From Halomonas sp. Y3 (GTDB lineage Bacteria > Pseudomonadota > Gammaproteobacteria > Pseudomonadales > Halomonadaceae), in NCBI RefSeq assembly GCF_024137965.1, contig NZ_CP099975.1:248001-312000 (forward strand): a DNA stretch of 64,000 bases. Reading direction: 5' to 3'. How positions within the stretch are numbered: the first letter of the stretch is position 1; each line of letters starts with the position of its first letter. The translations under genes were made by a program, and so were the position numbers. Shown piece by piece: positions 1 through 8,312 of this stretch. The notes beneath the pieces were generated by a model. It was not told the DNA's origin and did not search any database. It was given only the letters and a program-made list of their open reading frames with translations.

Positions 1-2
1 AC

Positions 3-122
3 GAGAAGCACCTCAACATGCTCGAGCCGTCGGCCCGGGAGTACCTGATGGAGCAGATGGAGCGCTTCCTGGACAACCGCGAGACCGACCAGGCGGAGGG
101 CTACGTGCCGCGGGAGAGCTGA
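3..122 (+). CDS. C-terminal end of an unidentified chromosomal gene
   Basis: An open frame entering from the left edge gives 39 residues ending in VPRES and a TGA at 120-122. The segment is acidic and looks helical, with a run reading EYLMEQMERFLDNR. Too little remains to name the family. It is followed by a tRNA cluster and lies outside the mobile element, so it belongs to the host chromosome. Confidence 0.55.
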   Translation, partial: EKHLNMLEPSAREYLMEQMERFLDNRETDQAEGYVPRES

Positions 123-168
123 GCCTTGCCCCGGTCCGGCGGCGGCCATCGTTTTGAAACGGAAGGGG

Positions 169-199
169 TTGACGCGGAAAGTCGGTTGGGGTTTAATAC
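169..199 (+). promoter_or_regulatory. Candidate promoter of the tRNA cluster
   Basis: A TTGACG box at 169-174 and a TAATAC box at 194-199 lie upstream of tRNA-Phe, which begins 15 bases after the second box. The 19-base spacer is longer than the usual 17, so this is a plausible but unproven sigma-70 promoter. Confidence 0.45.
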
Positions 200-213
200 G
201 CACCGTTGGCAGC

Positions 214-289
214 GGCCAGATAGCTCAGTTGGTAGAGCAGGGGATTGAAAATCCCCGTGTCGGCGGTTCGATTCCGTCTCTGGCCACCA
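214..289 (+). tRNA. tRNA-Phe (GAA)
   Basis: A full 76-base cloverleaf with encoded CCA. The acceptor arm GGCCAGA pairs with TCTGGCC, the anticodon stem GGGGA/TCCCC encloses the loop TTGAAAA, giving anticodon GAA, and the T-loop reads TTCGATT. First of three tRNA genes read in the same direction. Confidence 0.97.
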
Positions 290-295
290 CACTGC

Positions 296-370
296 TGGGG
301 TATCGCCAAGTGGTAAGGCACCGGTTTTTGGTATCGGCATTCCCAGGTTCGAATCCTGGTACCCCAGCCA
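296..370 (+). tRNA. tRNA-Gln (TTG)
   Basis: A 75-base cloverleaf with encoded CCA. The acceptor arm TGGGGTA pairs with TACCCCA, and the anticodon stem CCGGT/ATCGG encloses the loop TTTTGGT, giving anticodon TTG (glutamine). It lies six bases after tRNA-Phe, so the two are probably co-transcribed. Confidence 0.95.
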
Positions 371-387
371 TCGCCAACCTCGATTCC

Positions 388-419
388 GAAAGACCGTGAA
401 CGTGGGTTCACGGTCTTTC
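388..419 (+). terminator. Perfect 14-bp hairpin between tRNA-Gln and tRNA-Thr
   Basis: Bases 388-401 pair without mismatch with 406-419 around a four-base loop. The outer part of the stem is A-rich on the left and T-rich on the right, so it could terminate transcription from the tRNA-Phe/Gln unit or serve in processing. No separate long T-run follows, hence moderate confidence. Confidence 0.5.
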
Positions 420-466
420 TCGCTCAGAGGATGCTCATCCTCCACGCGAGCCCATCGCGTCGCATT

Positions 467-542
<76 letters not shown>

Positions 543-680
543 TCAAACAGTACGCGAAATCAGCAGCTTACGAGCAAGAGTGGAACCCCCGCCTGGCGTG
601 TCAGTAGACCTGACAGCTTCGTGAAATAGAGACAGATCATCAGCCTCACACTTGTTTCCATCTGGAACCGAGGTGAGGTT

Positions 681-1547
681 ATGCGCGTTGTATCCGTTAT
701 TTCGACCAAGGGCGGGGTCGGCAAGACCACCGTCACTGCCAATCTGGGCGGCCTCCTGGCCGATGCGGGCCTCAGGGTCCTGTTCATCGACCTGGACAGT
801 CAGCCGACGCTCTCCAGTTACTACCCCCTCCGCACCGAAGCCCCCGGCGGCACCTATGAGCTGATCGCGCTTAGCGACACGGCTCCCGACCGCGTCATAT
901 CGCAGACGGCCCATCCCAATCTGGATGTAGTGATCTCCAACGATCATGCCGGCCAGCTTCCTCAGCTGCTGCTCAACGCCCCGGACGGCCGTTTCCGGCT
1001 TGCCCAGCTGCTCTCCAATCTGTCGGGCTATGACCTCATCCTGATCGACACCCAGGGGGCGCGCTCCATCACGCTGGAGATGGCGGTCCTGGCTTCCGAT
1101 CACGCTCTCTCTCCCATCACTCCCGAGCTGCTCTCTGCCCGTGAGTTCGTGCGTGGCACCGTTGGCCTGCTGCGCGATCTCGAGGCGCTCAGCCAGTTCA
1201 CCCACCTCTCCGTTCCCCCCGTTTCCGTACTCGTGAATCGCCTGGATGAAACCGCCGATGCGCGGGGCATCCACCAGACGCTGGCAGAGATGTTCGCCGC
1301 CGGCGAGCAGGGCGTCACCGTCATGCAGAGCACCATCCGCGCCGGTGTCGCCTTCCGACAGGCGGCCAGCGCGGGGTTGCCGGCTCACCAGTTCGAGCCG
1401 CGCAAGCCCGCCGGCCGCAAGTCGCCCGCCGCTGCCGACCAGGTCAAGACGATGGCCTGTGAGCTCAACCCCGACTGGCAGCCGCTGATCGACGCCATGG
1501 TCAGCACCACCGCCATGCAGGGAGGCTGCCACGATGAGTGCCATTGA
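681..1547 (+). CDS. parA: ParA/Soj-family partition ATPase
   Basis: A 288-residue P-loop ATPase with the deviant Walker A motif KGGVGKTT near residues 11-18 and the Walker A' run LFIDLDSQPT. This subfamily (Soj of PFGI-1-class ICEs) is needed in relatives to keep the excised element from being lost. The ATG at 681 is preceded by a GAGGTGAGG stretch. It is the first gene inside the element, next to tRNA-Thr, which is the canonical position. Its end overlaps the next gene by 14 bases, so it heads the replication and partition operon with dnaB and parB. Confidence 0.93.
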   Translation: MRVVSVISTKGGVGKTTVTANLGGLLADAGLRVLFIDLDSQPTLSSYYPLRTEAPGGTYELIALSDTAPDRVISQTAHPNLDVVISNDHAGQLPQLLLNAPDGRFRLAQLLSNLSGYDLILIDTQGARSITLEMAVLASDHALSPITPELLSAREFVRGTVGLLRDLEALSQFTHLSVPPVSVLVNRLDETADARGIHQTLAEMFAAGEQGVTVMQSTIRAGVAFRQAASAGLPAHQFEPRKPAGRKSPAAADQVKTMACELNPDWQPLIDAMVSTTAMQGGCHDECH

Positions 1548-2937
1548 GAACCTGGTCGAGCTTCGGGTGGCCGAGGAGCGCCTGGAAGCCGGTTATCTGC
1601 CTCCCCACAGCCTGGAGGCAGAGCAGTCGGTGCTGGGTGGGCTGCTGCTGGATAACGCCATGTGGGACGAGGTCGCCGACCGCCTGGCCCCTGTCATGTT
1701 CTATCAGCAGGCCCACCGCCTGGTGTTTCAGGCGATCCGGGAGCTGGCAGATCGCGACCAGCCGATGGATGTGGTGACCGTCTCCGAAGCGCTGGAGGAA
1801 GCCCACCAGCTGGAGCAGGTGGGAGGGCTCGCGTTTCTGGCTGAGCTGGCCCGCAATACGCCCAGCGCGGCCAATGTGGCGGCCTATGCCGAGATCGTGA
1901 AGGACCGCCATGCGCTGCGGCAGCTGATCCACACCTGCTTCACGCTGAACCAGCAGGCCCTGAACGCTCAGGGCCGCACGGCCGCCGAGCTGATCGAGGA
2001 GGCCGAGCAGAAGCTCTTCGCCCTGACGGAGGAGCGCCACGACCGGCTGAGCTCCATGAAGGAGATGCTGGGGGAGGCCATCAACGTCATCGATCAGGCC
2101 TTCAATGCGCAGGGTGGGGTGACGGGGATCCCGAGCGGCCTGAGCGAGCTGGACGCCATGACCGCGGGCTGGCAGCCGGGGGATCTCATCATCCTGGCCG
2201 GCCGCCCCTCCATGGGCAAGACCGCCATGGGGCTCGGCTTTGCGGAGCATGCCCTGATGGCAGAGGAGGCTGCCGGTCCGGTCTTTATCTTCTCCCTGGA
2301 GATGCCCGAGTCGCAGCTGATGCTGCGGCTGATCTCCAGCCTGGGCAATGTCTCCCTGCAGAAGCTGCGCACCGGAAAGATGGAAGACGGGGATTGGCCC
2401 AAGGTAACCGCCGCGGTCAGTCGGCTCACCCAGCTGGACGGGAAGCTCTTGATCGATGATGCCTCGGGAATCACCGCTTCCAGCCTGAAGGCCCGCGCTC
2501 GCCGCATGACCCGCCGCTTCGGGCGCCCCTCCATGATCCTGGTGGACTACCTGCAGCTGCTTCAGGAGCCGGGCAGCGAAAACCGCACCCTCGAGGTGGG
2601 CAAGGTCAGCCGCATCCTCAAGGAAACCGCCAAGGAGCTGCGCACCCCGGTGATTGCCCTGTCGCAGCTCAACCGCTCCTTGGAGACCCGCCCCAACAAG
2701 CGCCCCTGCATGGCCGACCTACGTGACAGTGGCGCGCTGGAGCAGGATGCCGACGTCATCGCCTTCATCTACCGCGACGAGGTCTACCACCCCGACAACG
2801 AAGACAGCCACGGCCTGGCCGAGTTGATCCTGGGCAAGCAGCGCAATGGGCCCACCGGCACCGTGCACCTGGCGTTCCAGGGGGAGTCGGCGCGCTTCAA
2901 GCCGTTGGCCTGGCAGCATCAGGAGGTGACCCCATGA
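1534..2937 (+). CDS. dnaB: Replicative DNA helicase, DnaB family
   Basis: A 467-residue hexameric helicase. The N-terminal DnaB domain begins with LPPHSLEAEQSVLGGLLL; the RecA-like domain carries Walker A GRPSMGKTA near residue 223 and a Walker B region VDYLQLL near 336. Length is normal for DnaB. It overlaps parA and precedes an ICE gene with a four-base overlap. An element-encoded DnaB is typical of PFGI-1/SPI-7 elements and probably supports replication of the excised circle independently of host helicase loading. Confidence 0.94.
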   Translation: MSAIENLVELRVAEERLEAGYLPPHSLEAEQSVLGGLLLDNAMWDEVADRLAPVMFYQQAHRLVFQAIRELADRDQPMDVVTVSEALEEAHQLEQVGGLAFLAELARNTPSAANVAAYAEIVKDRHALRQLIHTCFTLNQQALNAQGRTAAELIEEAEQKLFALTEERHDRLSSMKEMLGEAINVIDQAFNAQGGVTGIPSGLSELDAMTAGWQPGDLIILAGRPSMGKTAMGLGFAEHALMAEEAAGPVFIFSLEMPESQLMLRLISSLGNVSLQKLRTGKMEDGDWPKVTAAVSRLTQLDGKLLIDDASGITASSLKARARRMTRRFGRPSMILVDYLQLLQEPGSENRTLEVGKVSRILKETAKELRTPVIALSQLNRSLETRPNKRPCMADLRDSGALEQDADVIAFIYRDEVYHPDNEDSHGLAELILGKQRNGPTGTVHLAFQGESARFKPLAWQHQEVTP

Positions 2938-3314
2938 GCCAGTATCGCGTGCGCACACCCGAACCCCGTTCCCGGCTTTCTCAGGCGTTGGCTCAGGTCA
3001 TGAACGAGACTCGCCAGCGTCAGCTTGAGGCTGAGCAGCAGGGGCTCTCATCTCTCGAGCATCTGATCTGCGTGGCTCAGGGACACAGCGGCCAGTCCCA
3101 TCACCTGCGCCGCCTACTCCTCGCGCTCTACAACGGCGACAGCTGGCCTTTCGAGATGCAGCGGCTGCGCGGGCTCGACCCTGCCCTGCAGGCAGATGCC
3201 CTCGCGGTGATCCAGATGGCCACCTACAGCGGCCACGAGATCCACACCTTCATCGAGGGTGGTGATGCCTTGCTGAAACGCTTCTGGGAGATCGAGGAGG
3301 CCAAGGATGAGTAA
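2934..3314 (+). CDS. Small conserved ICE protein of unknown function
   Basis: A 126-residue mostly helical protein whose ATG overlaps the dnaB stop (ATGA). No membrane segment, signal peptide or catalytic motif is evident. Similar small proteins sit between dnaB and parB in PFGI-1-class elements; I cannot attach a dependable family number. Its end overlaps the next gene by eight bases, so it belongs to the parA-parB operon and may assist replication or partition. Confidence 0.8.
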   Translation: MSQYRVRTPEPRSRLSQALAQVMNETRQRQLEAEQQGLSSLEHLICVAQGHSGQSHHLRRLLLALYNGDSWPFEMQRLRGLDPALQADALAVIQMATYSGHEIHTFIEGGDALLKRFWEIEEAKDE

Positions 3315-3543
3315 GTCGCTGTCGGCAGCACGAGGGTGCAAGGGGATGCAGCGTCTGGTGCGCTATGCCGCCACCCGGGGGTGGGAGGTGCAGCGTACCA
3401 GCGGTGGGCACCTGCGGTTCAGCAAGCCGGGTTGTGCGCCGGTCTTCACCTCCTTTACCACCAAGGACCGCCGCGCCGAGCTCAATGCACGCTCCCAGCT
3501 GCGCCGCGCGGAGGGGCAGCAGAGGGGCCGCCATGAAGAGTGA
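3307..3543 (+). CDS. HicA-like small protein without a HicB partner
   Basis: A 78-residue basic protein. Residues 14-45 (GMQRLVRYAATRGWEV, then RTSGGHLRFSKPG) resemble the double-stranded RNA-binding-like HicA fold: a helix, then a strand pair with a conserved Gly-Gly-His. HicA toxins are mRNA interferases with a catalytic histidine. Here no HicB antitoxin follows; the next genes are a 29-codon frame and parB. It is therefore more likely a domesticated nucleic-acid-binding protein of the ICE core than a working toxin. The family call rests on motif likeness only. Confidence 0.72.
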   Translation: MSKSLSAARGCKGMQRLVRYAATRGWEVQRTSGGHLRFSKPGCAPVFTSFTTKDRRAELNARSQLRRAEGQQRGRHEE

Positions 3544-3622
3544 TTCCACTGTCATCAGCACCCAGGCGCCGCATGGCGGTGCCGCCTCCGTCCGCTTCGT
3601 CACCGAGGAATACCGCCGATGA
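3533..3622 (+). CDS. Possible 29-residue leader peptide before parB
   Basis: An ATG at 3533 opens a frame that starts inside the preceding gene and whose TGA overlaps the parB ATG (ATGA at 3619-3622). This gives an unbroken chain of overlapping frames into parB, so translation could couple parB to the upstream gene. A GAGGGG-like stretch lies upstream. The peptide has no recognisable domain, and its first codons overlap a palindrome-like DNA site, so selection might act on the DNA instead. Confidence 0.35.
   Translation: MKSDSTVISTQAPHGGAASVRFVTEEYRR
3540..3558 (+). promoter_or_regulatory. Degenerate copy of the array palindrome upstream of parB
   Basis: GTGATTCCACTGTCATCAG matches the first unit of the 8309-9017 array (GTGATTCCACTGGAATCAC) at 16 of 19 positions; the left half is identical. 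It ends 60 bases before the parB start. Such an isolated degenerate site near parB would fit autoregulation by whatever protein binds the array. Confidence 0.4.
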
Positions 3623-5523
3623 AACGCCCGAGCGACCAGCAGCTTCGTGAGCGCTTGATGCAGCCCAGCCCCAAGCGTCAGGGGCAGCCCGTGGATGCCA
3701 TGACACCGCCCGACCAGGAGATGGCCGTCTGGGTCACCCTGGACATGCTCAAGCCCTACGAGCACAACCCCCGGCAGGTCCAGAACCCCAAGTACGAGGA
3801 GATCAAGGCGTCGATCCGTGCCGCGGGCCTCAAGCACAAGCCCCCGGTCACCCAGCGGCCGGGCGAGAAGCACTACACCATCTGCGACGGTGGCAATACC
3901 CGCCTGCAGATCCTGCGCGAGCTCTATGAAGAGACCGGTGAGTCGCGCTTCCACGCCTTCTATGCCCTGTACCGACCCTGGCAGTCGGAAGTGAAGATGC
4001 TGACGGGGCACCTCAGCGAGAACGACAACCGCGGCCAGCTGCTCTGGATCGAGCGCGCCAAGGGTGTGGTGGACGCCAAGGCAATGTATGAGGAGGAGAG
4101 CGGCAACACGCTCTCGCAGCGCGAGCTGGTCAAGCGCCTGGCCGAGGATGGCTACCAGGTCGCCCAGAGCCATATCAGCAGGATGCTCTATACCGTCGAG
4201 CACCTGCTGCCCACCCTGCCCAACAGCCTCTACAGCGGGCTTGGCCGCTCTCAGGTCGAGCAGTTGATCAGCTACCGGGAAGCCTGCCGGCTGCTCTGGG
4301 AGCGCTGCACCGAAGAGGTCGCGCCCGAGGGTTTTGGCGAGGCCTGGCACCAGACCATGGCCTGGTTCGATGACGAGGGCCAGACCGAGATGAACTGGAG
4401 CATCGTGGTGGATCGGCTGTGCGGCATGCTGTCGGACCATACCGGCGTGCACTTCAACGTCTGCGAGCTGACCCTCGATAACATCGTCACCTACCGCAAG
4501 CGCCGCTGGGACCTGGAAGAGCATCAGGCTTTTGAGGCCCTGGACGTGGAGCTGCAGCAGATGCGCGACCCCAACGCCCAGCCGCCCTCGCTCTATCCGC
4601 CGCTGCCCGAGCCCGCCACGGGCGGTGCGCCGGTGGTGAAGGTACCCGCTTCAGATCCTGGCCGTGAACCTCAATCTCAGCCGCAGACCGACCCTCAGGC
4701 CGAGCAGCTGCCGTCGCCTCGGACCCTTAGCCGAGACGCGCCTACCGACGATGAGAGGGCAGAGAGCGCCGAGCTGCTTCGGCTGCGTGAGCAGGTTGCC
4801 GCTCTGGAGCGCGAAAAACAGCAGCTGAGCGAGTCACCGTCTCCCTCGGTGTCGGTATTCAGCGAGCCGGCATCGGAGGCTGACCCAGTGCCCATGGCGG
4901 CACCCGCAGAGGAGGCGGATGACTGGCCAGAGGGTGCAGCGCGGACGGAGGCCGAGCGGGCTGCCCGCCTCGAGGGGCTGACCCAGTCCCGCTGGGAAGA
5001 GACTCCAGGGAAGCGCGGCTACCGTCACCATCTGGCCAGCGAGCTCGGCGTGCCCAGCTTCGACTTCGAGCAGCTGGCTCCCCTGGCGGCACCGGTGCTC
5101 TCCGGTGAGACCACCCCGCCCATTGCCGACGTCTGGTTTATCGAAGGCGTCGAGGATGAGCCTCGCTCACTGCGTATTCGTATCCGTGAACTGGTGCAGG
5201 TCATCGCTCGCTGGGGCGGCTTCGGCGGCAGCGACGTGGTGATCGCCGATGACGACGGCATCGGCTTCGACCTCAACCCACTGCCCGAGGCGGCCGACCG
5301 CCGTGCCCGCTTCGCCTGGCAGGCGCTGGCCAGCCTGCGCGGCGAGCTCAATCCCGAGTACCCCGCCGATGCCACCCTGTGGGGAGCGCTGCTGGGCACC
5401 CATCGGGAAGAGGGCGCTGAGAACGCCTGGGACGATGCGGTACTGCTTCGTTTCTTCCGTCTGGTGCGGCTGATTCGCCGCCTTCGTGAACACCTGCAGG
5501 GACAACAGGAGGCCCAGTCATGA
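3619..5523 (+). CDS. parB: ParB-family protein, PFGI-1 ICE class
   Basis: A 634-residue protein. Residues about 35-125 form a ParB/Srx-like N-terminal domain (LKPYEHNPRQV, then ICDGGNTRLQIL), followed by a helix-turn-helix region around 150-190 (SQRELVKRLAEDGYQVAQSH). A Pro/Glu-rich linker with a short coiled coil lies around 330-430, and a separate C-terminal domain of unknown role fills the remainder. This length and architecture match the TIGR03764 family, much longer than chromosomal ParB. It should bind centromere-like sites and work with ParA. The 19-bp palindrome array at 8309-9017 is an obvious candidate target, which is inference. Confidence 0.9.
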   Translation: MKRPSDQQLRERLMQPSPKRQGQPVDAMTPPDQEMAVWVTLDMLKPYEHNPRQVQNPKYEEIKASIRAAGLKHKPPVTQRPGEKHYTICDGGNTRLQILRELYEETGESRFHAFYALYRPWQSEVKMLTGHLSENDNRGQLLWIERAKGVVDAKAMYEEESGNTLSQRELVKRLAEDGYQVAQSHISRMLYTVEHLLPTLPNSLYSGLGRSQVEQLISYREACRLLWERCTEEVAPEGFGEAWHQTMAWFDDEGQTEMNWSIVVDRLCGMLSDHTGVHFNVCELTLDNIVTYRKRRWDLEEHQAFEALDVELQQMRDPNAQPPSLYPPLPEPATGGAPVVKVPASDPGREPQSQPQTDPQAEQLPSPRTLSRDAPTDDERAESAELLRLREQVAALEREKQQLSESPSPSVSVFSEPASEADPVPMAAPAEEADDWPEGAARTEAERAARLEGLTQSRWEETPGKRGYRHHLASELGVPSFDFEQLAPLAAPVLSGETTPPIADVWFIEGVEDEPRSLRIRIRELVQVIARWGGFGGSDVVIADDDGIGFDLNPLPEAADRRARFAWQALASLRGELNPEYPADATLWGALLGTHREEGAENAWDDAVLLRFFRLVRLIRRLREHLQGQQEAQS

Positions 5524-6122
5524 GCTCTTCATCCGCCAACCTGAATCAGGCGCTGCTCAGCCAGGTCATGGGGTTTCTTCGTGAGGGCAACATGCGCCGT
5601 GCGCTGGCCCTCGGCTTCAGTGAGGATGAGCTGCGCACCCTGCGGCGACTGAGAGCGAGCGATATCGACTCGCTGGCCTGCGCAGGACCGGTGGTAGCGC
5701 GCTTCTCGGTGGATCACGCCGCACTGCGCGGCGTCCTGGCGCGCATCGATCGTGACCAGGACCGTGAGACCTTGATCGACCGCTGCCTGAGGCTGGGGGC
5801 CAGCGTCAGCATGATGGGCGCCTTCTTCGGCCTGACCGGCAACGACTGCTCGACGCGCCGTCAGCTGTTGGGCATCGCGCCGCGCCAGGGGCGGCTGGCG
5901 ATGCCGCCGGAGCAGGCTGAGCACGATGCCTGGGAGCGCTGGCAGCATATCGCCCTGGACCCCAAAGCGACCGATGACCTGCAGGGTATGGTGACCCTCG
6001 CCGAGGAGACCGATATCCCGCTGGCGGTGGTGTGGCACCTGGTCAAGCAGTGGGTCGACCCCGGCCAGCCGCGCACGGCGCCGCCGGCCGAAGAGTGGGC
6101 GTCACCTGAAGGAGAGCGGTGA
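5520..6122 (+). CDS. DUF2857 domain protein
   Basis: A 200-residue cytoplasmic protein of the DUF2857 family, a fixed member of the replication block of these ICEs. It overlaps parB by four bases and its stop overlaps the next start. The middle part (CLRLGASVSMMGAFFGLTGN) looks like a helix-turn-helix, so DNA binding is possible; no enzymatic motif is visible. In SPI-7-class elements a homologue lies between parB and the STY4528-type gene, as here. Confidence 0.85.
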   Translation: MSSSSANLNQALLSQVMGFLREGNMRRALALGFSEDELRTLRRLRASDIDSLACAGPVVARFSVDHAALRGVLARIDRDQDRETLIDRCLRLGASVSMMGAFFGLTGNDCSTRRQLLGIAPRQGRLAMPPEQAEHDAWERWQHIALDPKATDDLQGMVTLAEETDIPLAVVWHLVKQWVDPGQPRTAPPAEEWASPEGER

Positions 6123-7480
6123 TGGTGCAGCTTCGTGATGCCACTCGGAAGGGGCTGGATCGCCTGATTGGCCAGGCGGCTTCCGAGCTGACCCAGCGCC
6201 GGGGCGAGTCCCCGGCGTCCTCCGTTGTGAACGGTGAGGTTGGGCAGTCTGGAGAAGCCGCATCCTCGGGCCTCGATGGCCTGCTGTTCTTCGGGAACCC
6301 CCATGAGACCGTGCCGCGGTCGTTGCTGCTGGATCCGCGCCTCGGGCACGTTGACAAGCTTGGCTGGCAGATGATGCGCATGCTGGTCAATCCGGACCGA
6401 ACCACCGCGGTGCCGACCTACGACGAACTGCAGCCCTTGCTGCGGGGGGCGCCGGGCCAGAAGGCGTCGCGGGCCACGGTCGCCCGGGTTATCGCTGTGC
6501 TTCGCCTGACCCGCTGGGTCAGCCTCGGGCACCGGGCGCGCAACGCGCAGAACGGCCGAATTATCGGCAACGTCTATATCCTGCACGACGAGCCACTTTC
6601 GCCCGCAGAAGCTTCGGTGCTGGATGCCGACTACGTTGAGTATGTGTGTCGCTGCCTTGATCACCAGAACAAGGTGGTCAAGGCCGTCGCTGCCATGGTG
6701 CTCGAGGAGCTCCAGGAAGCCGGTGCCCTGCATGAGCTGCCGACGCGTCTCGATACCATGGCCTCTCGCTCCCGGCAGGCCCGGAGCCGGTCGCTTGCCA
6801 GGCATGACGCTGCCCAGTTCTCTACCGTGACTGACCAGAAGAACCAGGGCAGGCAGCCGAGTTCTCATCGAGAACCCGGCCGAGTGCATCGAGAGAACTC
6901 CCCTGGTTTTCAGAGAGAACCAAGCCTGAAATCAAAGGCTTATCGGGCTGTCGAGGCAGTTCTCGATGAAAACTCGGGCAGTTCTTCCCGTACAGTACGT
7001 ACTTCACACTGTGTAAAACCTACAGGTACCTCAGCCGTGAACCTGCACTGGCCGGCATGTCTCGCGATGGATGAGAGCGAACGCCAGGCGACTCAGCTGC
7101 TGATGGCGGAGCTGGCCGGCGACACCCAGCAGGCGATTCTCGATGAGGCGGCAGGGCGCGTGAGCAGTGGCTCGGTGCGAAACCCCAAGGGCTTCCTGCG
7201 AGGGCTGATCAAGCGAGCCATCGGCGGCGAGTTCGTGGCGACCGGCTATGCCCAGGCTCAGGCGAAGCGCCGGGTGGGGAGGGCGCCACAGGGGGCTTCC
7301 GCCGCCGCCGAGCGGCCGGCAGCTCGAAGCGTACCGCCGTCCTCCCCCTGGACAGCGGAGCCGCCGATTGCCGAGCCGAGCACCACCTCGCCCGAGGAAG
7401 CCCAAGCCGCCCGAGAGCAGTGTCTGCGCTCGCTGGGGTTGTGGCCATCGGCCGGGAAAAACCCACTCAGCGGCCATTAA
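6122..7480 (+). CDS. STY4528-family ICE replication protein
   Basis: A 452-residue protein from the ATG at 6122 (a GTG one codon earlier is an alternative). The family is annotated as a pathogenicity-island replication protein. Residues 60-160 contain a compact domain with LDPRLGHVDKLGWQMMRML and a likely winged-helix part ending in RATVARVIAVLRL. The middle is polar, and the C-terminal quarter is Ala/Pro-rich and probably disordered. It probably acts at the element's origin; the palindrome array begins about 830 bases downstream. Confidence 0.85.
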   Translation: MVQLRDATRKGLDRLIGQAASELTQRRGESPASSVVNGEVGQSGEAASSGLDGLLFFGNPHETVPRSLLLDPRLGHVDKLGWQMMRMLVNPDRTTAVPTYDELQPLLRGAPGQKASRATVARVIAVLRLTRWVSLGHRARNAQNGRIIGNVYILHDEPLSPAEASVLDADYVEYVCRCLDHQNKVVKAVAAMVLEELQEAGALHELPTRLDTMASRSRQARSRSLARHDAAQFSTVTDQKNQGRQPSSHREPGRVHRENSPGFQREPSLKSKAYRAVEAVLDENSGSSSRTVRTSHCVKPTGTSAVNLHWPACLAMDESERQATQLLMAELAGDTQQAILDEAAGRVSSGSVRNPKGFLRGLIKRAIGGEFVATGYAQAQAKRRVGRAPQGASAAAERPAARSVPPSSPWTAEPPIAEPSTTSPEEAQAAREQCLRSLGLWPSAGKNPLSGH

Positions 7481-7562
7481 CGATTCCCCTGTCTTCCCCG
7501 CATCAACTGATTGACAGTGCCTGCCGTACCGCGGACACACATCAGCATGAGGGCAACGCGAC

Positions 7563-8312
7563 ATGGCCGTTGATCGCCTGGGAGCACTGCGCAGCAAGAT
7601 CGAGCTGACGCTACACACCCATCACGCAGCACGGATCTGGAAGGGGCGAGGCGTCGAGACAGGGCGTCCGCAGATTATCGGCATGCGGCAGTTTCTGCTG
7701 ATCTGCGGTGCGATCAAGCAGAACGCCGCCAAGGATGACCCCTATGCGGATCACTGGCTGCTGCAGCTGGATGCCAAGCTCGCCGAGACGCGAGCTCAGC
7801 TGGACCAGCGCCTTCAGGAGCTGGATAACCTGCTGGCTCAGCTGCCGCCAGAGCTGGACGTGGAAGAGAATCTCAACCAGCAGCCCCTCAAGATTCCCGT
7901 CTATACGGGCGGCCAACACGGCTGGCTCGCTCTGCGCCTGCTGATCGATTTCGACCGCTTCGTCAGGCGCGTCATGCTTGCTCACCATATCGCCCTGATT
8001 GGCCGGCGACAGATGGAGGAATACGTCCGGGTGGGGGGGCACCTCCTGCGCAGCCTGTGCGCGAGCACCCAGAAGTACCCCGGCTTCAGCGGTGCCACCC
8101 GGGATGACTTTGCCGCCAACAATGCCAAGGCTCGAGACGCCATCGAGAAGTTCGGCGCACTCCCTGACGATGTGCTCTCCGGCAAGCGGCGCAGCGAGTT
8201 TGCACCGCCAATTGCCAAGCCAGCTGAGGCCGCGAGGGCCGGCAGCGACGGCGAGTCGAAAGGAGACTCACCGCCTTCCGCTGGGGAGCCAGGAGACGCT
8301 CCCTCGACGTGA
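7563..8312 (+). CDS. TIGR03761-family ICE protein (PFL_4669 type)
   Basis: A 249-residue protein of a family confined to PFGI-1-class elements. It starts with LHTHHAARIWKGR, typical of the family, continues with a helical region, and ends in a hydrophilic tail rich in Glu and Ser. No catalytic motif is evident. An 82-base gap separates it from the replication gene. The first palindrome of the downstream array overlaps its stop codon, which suggests that gene and array are inherited as a unit. Confidence 0.87.
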   Translation: MAVDRLGALRSKIELTLHTHHAARIWKGRGVETGRPQIIGMRQFLLICGAIKQNAAKDDPYADHWLLQLDAKLAETRAQLDQRLQELDNLLAQLPPELDVEENLNQQPLKIPVYTGGQHGWLALRLLIDFDRFVRRVMLAHHIALIGRRQMEEYVRVGGHLLRSLCASTQKYPGFSGATRDDFAANNAKARDAIEKFGALPDDVLSGKRRSEFAPPIAKPAEAARAGSDGESKGDSPPSAGEPGDAPST

